DNA of 64,000 bases from Bradyrhizobium sp. Ai1a-2 (GTDB taxonomy: Bacteria > Pseudomonadota > Alphaproteobacteria > Rhizobiales > Xanthobacteraceae), in NCBI RefSeq assembly GCF_000426245.1, contig NZ_AUEZ01000044.1:1-64000 (forward strand). Reading direction: 5' to 3'. Below are positions 59,326 through 64,000 of the stretch, in pieces. Below the pieces are notes generated by a model that saw only the letters and a program-made list of their open reading frames with translations, made no database searches and was not told the DNA's origin. The position numbers and the translations under genes were made by a program. Each line of letters opens with the position of its first letter. The first letter of the stretch is position 1.

Positions 59326-59389
59326 GCGAATAGCGAATGGCGAGTAGCGAATAGTTTCATCCATTCGCCATTCGCTACTCACTATTCGC
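59326..59389. repeat. GCGAATGG/GCGAATAG tandem-inverted repeat
   Basis: Units of GCGAATAG, GCGAATGG and GCGAGTAG run in tandem and are then mirrored as CCATTCGC and CTATTCGC. A second, longer copy is at 61373-61466. The mirrored part encodes the last codons (ANSE) and the TAG stop of the TetR gene. Confidence 0.8.
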
Positions 59390-60040
59390 CTCTTCCTTCG
59401 CCAGCATGCCGCCGAAGATCAGCGCTTCCATATGCTTGATGTATTCGCGGCAGACCTCGTCGGTGACCGGGCCGACGCCGGTCGCGCGCGACATCGCGTG
59501 GCGGCCGAAGAACAGGTGATCGCAGGCGCCGATCAGGCTGGTGTAGAACAGCACCGGATCGACCTTGCGGAACTCGCCCGCGCGCACGCCTTCGTCGAGC
59601 AGGCGGCGATGGAAATCCAGAAGCGGCGCGATGAAGAACTTCGACACTTCGTCGGCCGCCTCCGCACTGCTCTCATGCAGGAGGTAGTGGATCAGCCGGT
59701 TCATGTAAGGGAACTGGTGATAGGCGCGGATGATGCCGGCGATGTGCAACCGCAGCTTGGCGGTCGGCGATATCGGCTGCGCGACCAGATATTCGAGCTG
59801 CGACATCTCGGTCGCGGCATCGCGCGCCAGCAGCGCCAGCAACAGCCCGTCCTTGTTGCCGAAATGATATTTTACGAGCGCTGCGTTGACGCCGGACTTC
59901 TGGGCAATGTCGGACAGCGACACGTCAATCGAGGCGCGCTCGATCATCAATTCGCTCGCGGCAACCAGCAGCTTCTCCGCCGTCGGGTTCCGGCCCGCCG
60001 GGAGTCGCGTTGGTATGGTGGTATTCAACTGCATTTCCAT
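59375..60040 (-). CDS. TetR-family transcriptional regulator
   Basis: A 221-residue TetR protein. The helix-turn-helix reads VSLSDIAQKSGVNAALVKYHFGNKDGLLLALL at about residues 40-72, and the rest is a helical ligand-binding domain ending in MLAKEEANSE. It is divergent from the thiolase gene and upstream of the SDR gene on its own strand. Control of both arms of this second catabolic block is likely, with an acyl- or aryl-CoA as the expected inducer. Its C-terminal four residues and stop are encoded in a repeat, suggesting that a longer ancestral tail was cut. Confidence 0.87.
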   Translation of the reverse strand: MEMQLNTTIPTRLPAGRNPTAEKLLVAASELMIERASIDVSLSDIAQKSGVNAALVKYHFGNKDGLLLALLARDAATEMSQLEYLVAQPISPTAKLRLHIAGIIRAYHQFPYMNRLIHYLLHESSAEAADEVSKFFIAPLLDFHRRLLDEGVRAGEFRKVDPVLFYTSLIGACDHLFFGRHAMSRATGVGPVTDEVCREYIKHMEALIFGGMLAKEEANSE

Positions 60041-60097
60041 CTGCCTGCCGGAAAAGTCCGGCGCGCAGATAACCCGATGCCGCGGCTGACCTCAAGA

Positions 60098-60139
60098 GTT
60101 AATTGATTGATTGACTAAATCCGTTACGGCCCTTTTAAT
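60098..60139 (+). promoter_or_regulatory. Promoter candidate for the thiolase operon
   Basis: TTGACT at 60111-60116 and TTTAAT at 60134-60139 are separated by 17 bases, a good sigma-70 type promoter. TTGATTGATTGA repeats overlap the -35 box and could be the TetR contact region. Confidence 0.5.
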
Positions 60140-60188
60140 CCGGCCATCTTTGAAACGCCCATCCAGAAACACTCAGGGAGACCAAGAC

Positions 60189-61361
60189 ATGGCCGAGGCC
60201 TATATCGTCGCCGCCGCTCGCACCGCCGGCGGCCGCAAGGGGGGACGTCTTGCCGGCTGGCACCCGGCCGACCTGGCCGCGACCGTGCTGGACGCGCTGG
60301 TCGAGCGTTCCGGCGCCGATCCCGCGCTAGTCGAGGACGTGATCATGGGCTGCGTGATGCAGGCCGGCGAGCAGTCCAACAACATCGCGCGCAACGCGGT
60401 GATGGCCTCGAAGCTGCCGGAAAGCGTCCCCGGCACCTCGATCGACCGGCAGTGCGGCTCCTCGCAGCAGGCACTGCACTTCGCGGCGCAGGCCGTGATG
60501 TCCGGCTCGATGGACATCGTGATCGCCGCCGGCGTGGAATCGATGACGCGGGTGCCGATGGGCCTTGCCTCGTCGCTGCCGCAGAAGAACGGCTTTGGCT
60601 ACTACAAGAGCCCGAACATCGAGAAGCGCTATCCCAACATCATGTTCAGCCAGTTCACCGGCGCGGAGATGATGGCGGAGAAATACGGCCTCTCCAAAGA
60701 CGAACTCGATGAATATTCCTACGGCAGCCACCAGCGCGCGATTGCCGCTACGCAGGCCGGCCATTTCAAGGACGAGATCGTGCCGGTGCAGATCACCCGC
60801 GCCGACGGCACCACCGACACCCATCACATCGACGAAGGCATCCGCTTCGATGCCAGCCGCGACGGCATCAAGGGCGTCAAGCTGATCGCCGAGAACGGCA
60901 AGCTGACAGCGGCGAGTTCGAGCCAGATCTGCGACGGCGCCTCCGGCGTGCTCGTCGTCAACGAGAAGGGGCTGAAGCAGCTCGGCGTCAAGCCGATGGC
61001 GCGCATCCACCACATGAGCATGCTGGGCCATGATCCCGTGATCATGCTGGAGGCGCCACTGCCCGCCACCGAACGCGCGCTGAAAAAGGCCGGCATGTCG
61101 ATCGACGACATCGACCTGTTCGAGGTCAACGAGGCCTTCGCGTCGGTGCCGACCGCATGGCTGAAAACCACCGGCGCCGATCCCGCCAGGCTCAACGTCA
61201 ATGGCGGCGCGATCGCACTCGGCCATCCGCTCGGCGGCTCCGGCACCAAGCTGATGACGACGCTCATCAACGCGCTCAAGCAGCGCAACAAGCGCTACGG
61301 CCTGCAGACCATGTGCGAAGGCGGCGGCATGGCGAATGTGACGATCGTGGAGCGGCTCTAA
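60189..61361 (+). CDS. Acetyl-CoA acyltransferase (thiolase)
   Basis: A 390-residue thiolase. The nucleophilic cysteine is C89 in SIDRQCGSSQQAL; the general-base motifs are GGAIALGHPLGGSG (His near residue 345) and the C-terminal MCEGGGMAN (Cys near 376). It cleaves 3-oxoacyl-CoA with CoA, completing beta-oxidation. GGGAGA precedes the ATG at 60189. It is divergent from TetR and heads an operon with an acyl-CoA ligase. It is also the only thiolase in the window and could serve the pim pathway, which lacks its own. Confidence 0.9.
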   Translation: MAEAYIVAAARTAGGRKGGRLAGWHPADLAATVLDALVERSGADPALVEDVIMGCVMQAGEQSNNIARNAVMASKLPESVPGTSIDRQCGSSQQALHFAAQAVMSGSMDIVIAAGVESMTRVPMGLASSLPQKNGFGYYKSPNIEKRYPNIMFSQFTGAEMMAEKYGLSKDELDEYSYGSHQRAIAATQAGHFKDEIVPVQITRADGTTDTHHIDEGIRFDASRDGIKGVKLIAENGKLTAASSSQICDGASGVLVVNEKGLKQLGVKPMARIHHMSMLGHDPVIMLEAPLPATERALKKAGMSIDDIDLFEVNEAFASVPTAWLKTTGADPARLNVNGGAIALGHPLGGSGTKLMTTLINALKQRNKRYGLQTMCEGGGMANVTIVERL

Positions 61362-61372
61362 AAACAAGAAAA

Positions 61373-61466
61373 GCGAATAGCGAATGGCGAGTAGCGAATG
61401 GTGAGCAGGAGAAGAGCGACCATCTAACCGCTCTTCCCTATTCGCCATTCGCTACTCGCCATTCGC
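61373..61466. repeat. GCGAATGG/GCGAATAG tandem-inverted repeat, second copy
   Basis: Same unit family as 59326-59389. It fills almost the whole gap between the thiolase and ligase genes. Confidence 0.8.
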
Positions 61467-61482
61467 GTCTTGAGGAAACCCC

Positions 61483-63027
61483 ATGACCCACCCCTCGATC
61501 CACGCCCGCACGCATCCGGACAAGATCGCCTACCAGATGGCTGCTACCAGCAAGGCGATCACCTATCGCGAGCTCGACGAGCTCTCCAACCAGGGCGCGC
61601 ATCTGTTCCGTTCGCTCGGACTGAAGGCCGGCGACCACATCGCCTTCCTGATGGAGAACCGGCTCGCCTTCATGGAGATCTGCTGGGCGGCGCAGCGCGC
61701 GGGGCTCTATTACACCGCGATCAGCCGCTACCTGAAGCAGGACGAGATCGCCTATATCATCAGGGACTGCGGCGCCAAGGTCTTCATCACCTCGCCGAAA
61801 TGTGCCGAGCAGGTGAACGGCCTGGTCAACGGCAAGCCGGGTGAGCCGTTGTGGTTCATGATGGACGAGCCGCTGCCGGGCTTCCGTTCCTTCGACAAGG
61901 AAGCACTCGTGCAGCCGACCACGCCGATTGCGGACGAGGTCGCGGGCCACGACATGCTCTATTCCTCCGGCACGACCGGCCGGCCCAAGGGGATCAAGAA
62001 GCAGTTCGAAGCTAACCCGATCGACGTGCCGAACCCGTTCCTGCGGGTGCTGTGCGCCGACATGTGCGGCATGAACGCGGATACCATCTATCTGTCGCCG
62101 GCGCCGCTCTATCACGCCGCTCCCCTGCGCTTCAACATGATGGCGATCGTGCTGGGCGGCACTTCGATCATCATGGAATCCTTCGACGCCGAGGAATTCC
62201 TGAAACTGGTCGAGAAGCACAAGGTAACGCAGTCGCAGCTCGTGCCGACCATGTTCGTGCGCATGCTGAAACTGCCCGAGGAGGTGCGCAAGCGCTACGA
62301 CGTCTCCTCGCTGAAGGGCGCGATCCATGCTGCGGCGCCCTGCCCGGTCGACGTGAAGGCCAAGATGATCGAGTGGTGGGGGCCGATCCTGATCGAATAT
62401 TACGCGGGCTCCGAGGGTAACGGCGTCACGGTGTCGACCTCGCAGCAATGGCTGGAGCACCGCGGCACGGTCGGCCGCGCGGTGGTCGGCAAGATCAAGA
62501 TCCTTGATGAGAACGACGAGGAGCTGCCGCCGGGCGAGATCGGCACAGTCTATTTCGCCGACGCGCCCGCGTTCACCTATCACAACGATCCCGAAAAGAC
62601 GAAGCGCGCCTATAACGCCAGGGGCTGGTCGACGCTCGGCGATGTCGGCTATCTCGACACGGACGGCTTCCTCTATCTCACCGACCGCAAGAGCTACATG
62701 ATCATCTCCGGCGGCGTGAACATCTATCCGCAGGAGACCGAGGATGTGCTGATCACGCATCCTGCTGTCTCCGACGTCGCGGTGTTCGGCGTGCCGAACG
62801 AGGAGATGGGCGAGGAGGTCAAGGCCGTGGTGCAGCCGCACGATATGGCTGCGGCCGGCAAGGAGCTCGAGGCCGAATTGATCGCCTTCTGCAAGTCGCG
62901 GCTATCCGCGATCAAATGCCCGCGCTCGATCGATTTCGAAGCCGAGCTGCCGCGCACGCCGACCGGCAAGCTGGTGAAGCGCCATCTCCGCGACCGCTAC
63001 TGGCCGAAGACCGCGGTGAAGGCGTAA
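61483..63027 (+). CDS. Acyl-CoA synthetase (AMP-forming, fatty-acyl type)
   Basis: A 514-residue AMP-forming ligase. YSSGTTGRPKGIKKQF lies near residue 162, YAGSEGNGVT near 308, and the hinge and lysine region reads DRKSYMIISGGVNIYPQETED and LPRTPTGKLVKRHLRDRYW. It resembles FadD-type ligases of the long-chain or unusual-acid kind more than the feruloyl type. It follows the thiolase after a repeat-filled gap and precedes an epoxide-hydrolase-like gene. Activation of a bulky or long-chain acid for this second beta-oxidation block is likely. Confidence 0.84.
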   Translation: MTHPSIHARTHPDKIAYQMAATSKAITYRELDELSNQGAHLFRSLGLKAGDHIAFLMENRLAFMEICWAAQRAGLYYTAISRYLKQDEIAYIIRDCGAKVFITSPKCAEQVNGLVNGKPGEPLWFMMDEPLPGFRSFDKEALVQPTTPIADEVAGHDMLYSSGTTGRPKGIKKQFEANPIDVPNPFLRVLCADMCGMNADTIYLSPAPLYHAAPLRFNMMAIVLGGTSIIMESFDAEEFLKLVEKHKVTQSQLVPTMFVRMLKLPEEVRKRYDVSSLKGAIHAAAPCPVDVKAKMIEWWGPILIEYYAGSEGNGVTVSTSQQWLEHRGTVGRAVVGKIKILDENDEELPPGEIGTVYFADAPAFTYHNDPEKTKRAYNARGWSTLGDVGYLDTDGFLYLTDRKSYMIISGGVNIYPQETEDVLITHPAVSDVAVFGVPNEEMGEEVKAVVQPHDMAAAGKELEAELIAFCKSRLSAIKCPRSIDFEAELPRTPTGKLVKRHLRDRYWPKTAVKA

Positions 63028-63110
63028 TGTTGCAGGCACCTCACAACCGGGCTTGTCCTGGGCATCCATGTCTTTACAGTCGCGCGTGACAAGACATGGA
63101 TGGAAACGCC

Positions 63111-64000
63111 ATGAGTGCTCTCCCCGACATTCCGCTCCCCGCCGGCATACGCTCCCGCTACGTCGACGACATCAACGGCCTGCGCATGCATGTGCTCGAG
63201 GCCGGTTTCGAAACCAAAGGTCGGCCCTGTCTCCTGCTGCTGCACGGCTTTCCTGAGCTCGCCTTCTCCTGGCGCAAGGTAATGCCGGTGCTGGCCGAGG
63301 CCGGCTATCACGTGATCGCGCCGGACCAGCGCGGCTATGGCCGCACCACGGGCTGGGATGGCGACTATGACGGCGACCTCGTCTCGTTTCGCCTCACCAA
63401 TCTCGTGCGCGATGCGCTGGGGCTGGTGTCGGCGTTCGGCTACAGAAGCGTCGATGCCGTGATCGGGCATGATTTCGGCTCGTCAGTCGCAGCGTGGTGC
63501 GCGTTGATCCGGCCGGATGTGTTCCGGGCGGTCACGATGATGAGCGCACCGTTCGGCGGGCCACCATCGCTGCCGTTCAACACTGCGGATGCACCGGCGA
63601 AGCCGGCTGCGGAAGACCCGGTGCATCGCGCGCTCGCCGCATTGCCGCGGCCGCGCAAGCATTACCAATGGTACTACTCAACGCGCGAGGCCGATGCCGA
63701 CATGCACCGCGCCCCGCAAGGCGTGCATGACTTCCTGCGCGCCTACTACCACCACAAGAGCGCGGACTGGAAAGACAACAAGCCCTATCCGCTGCAGTCC
63801 TGGTCCGCGGGCGAACTGGCGAAACTGCCGACCTACTACATCATGGATCTTGCCGAAGGCATGGCCGCCACGGTGGCGAAAGAGATGCCGTTGGCCGCGG
63901 AGATCGCCGCCAACCAATGGCTGCCGGACCACGAGCTGGCGTTCTACAGTGCCGAGTACGAACGCAACGGCTTCCAGGGCGGACTGCAGTGGTATCGCTG
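63111..64000 (+). CDS. Alpha/beta hydrolase, epoxide hydrolase-like (truncated by the window end)
   Basis: An open frame from ATG 63111 continues without a stop past the window end (296 codons seen). The oxyanion-hole motif HGFPE is near residue 45, the Gly-X-Nuc-X-Gly elbow is GHDFGS with Asp121 as nucleophile, and the text PDQRGYGRT near 70 is typical of epoxide hydrolases. The Asp nucleophile excludes ordinary esterases, which use Ser, and points to epoxide hydrolase or haloalkane-dehalogenase chemistry; HGFPE favours the former. The C-terminal acid and histidine lie beyond the window. It is 83 bases after the ligase gene in the same direction. Confidence 0.82.
   Translation, partial: MSALPDIPLPAGIRSRYVDDINGLRMHVLEAGFETKGRPCLLLLHGFPELAFSWRKVMPVLAEAGYHVIAPDQRGYGRTTGWDGDYDGDLVSFRLTNLVRDALGLVSAFGYRSVDAVIGHDFGSSVAAWCALIRPDVFRAVTMMSAPFGGPPSLPFNTADAPAKPAAEDPVHRALAALPRPRKHYQWYYSTREADADMHRAPQGVHDFLRAYYHHKSADWKDNKPYPLQSWSAGELAKLPTYYIMDLAEGMAATVAKEMPLAAEIAANQWLPDHELAFYSAEYERNGFQGGLQWYR

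Noticed and set aside
59326..59389. GCGAATGG units considered as a CRISPR or microsatellite
   Set aside because: Units are short, without spacers and mirrored; they form an inverted repeat found twice.

Overview
The window looks like chromosomal DNA of a Bradyrhizobium-type alphaproteobacterium (Rhodopseudomonas is the nearest alternative). The DNA is GC-rich with strong codon bias and long antisense shadow frames. Gaps are filled with dispersed palindromic repeats typical of Bradyrhizobium, and the gene families (pim operon, CouR/CouP-like aromatic acid cluster, many Liv-type ABC transporters, multiple acyl-CoA dehydrogenases) fit that group. No rRNA, tRNA, CRISPR, phage or insertion sequence was recognised.

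Layout: (1) 0.3-9.7 kb is a phenylpropanoid (cinnamate/coumarate-type) cluster: crotonase, feruloyl/coumaroyl-CoA ligase, SDR, hotdog thioesterase, periplasmic binding protein, then on the other strand a Liv-type transporter with a fused permease-ATPase, and a MarR regulator. (2) 9.9-22.6 kb is a minus-strand region: IclR regulator, LivGFHM, then five tandem paralogous binding proteins separated by hairpin terminators, ending in a glycerate kinase. (3) 22.8-30.3 kb is a pim-type dicarboxylate/acyl beta-oxidation operon (pimF, pimA, pimC, pimD, SDR), divergent from iclR across a perfect 21-bp palindrome. (4) 30.5-38.2 kb has glycerol kinase, a GST, a DUF3237 protein with a TRAP transporter, pobA (4-hydroxybenzoate 3-hydroxylase) and a PaaI thioesterase. 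(5) 38.3-46.2 kb is mixed: LysR with a PPOX protein, a GST and a WYL regulator with twin operators, a YkgJ protein, a Crp-family regulator and a run of small genes. (6) 46.2-50.9 kb has a membrane cNMP-binding protein coupled to an indolepyruvate-oxidoreductase-tail-like protein, a crotonase lacking catalytic Glu, an ankyrin protein and a GrlR-like protein. (7) 50.9-64 kb is a second acyl-CoA catabolic block: TetR, SDR, crotonase, ligase, three acyl-CoA dehydrogenases and a nitroreductase leftward; thiolase, acyl-CoA ligase and an epoxide-hydrolase-like protein (cut by the window end) rightward.

How it fits together: the region reads as uptake plus CoA activation plus beta-oxidation of plant-derived acids. 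Hydroxycinnamates would be imported (ABC and perhaps TRAP), activated, shortened to 4-hydroxybenzoate, and hydroxylated by PobA. Straight-chain or alicyclic-derived dicarboxylates would be imported by the IclR-linked transporter and degraded by the Pim enzymes. The most interesting signals are a shared 15-bp operator-like motif in three separate aromatic-acid promoters, the one-transporter/five-binding-protein array with a terminator after four of its members, twin operators around a WYL regulator/GST pair, and dispersed repeats that supply stop codons to several genes. These are inferences from reading the sequence; no searches were run.
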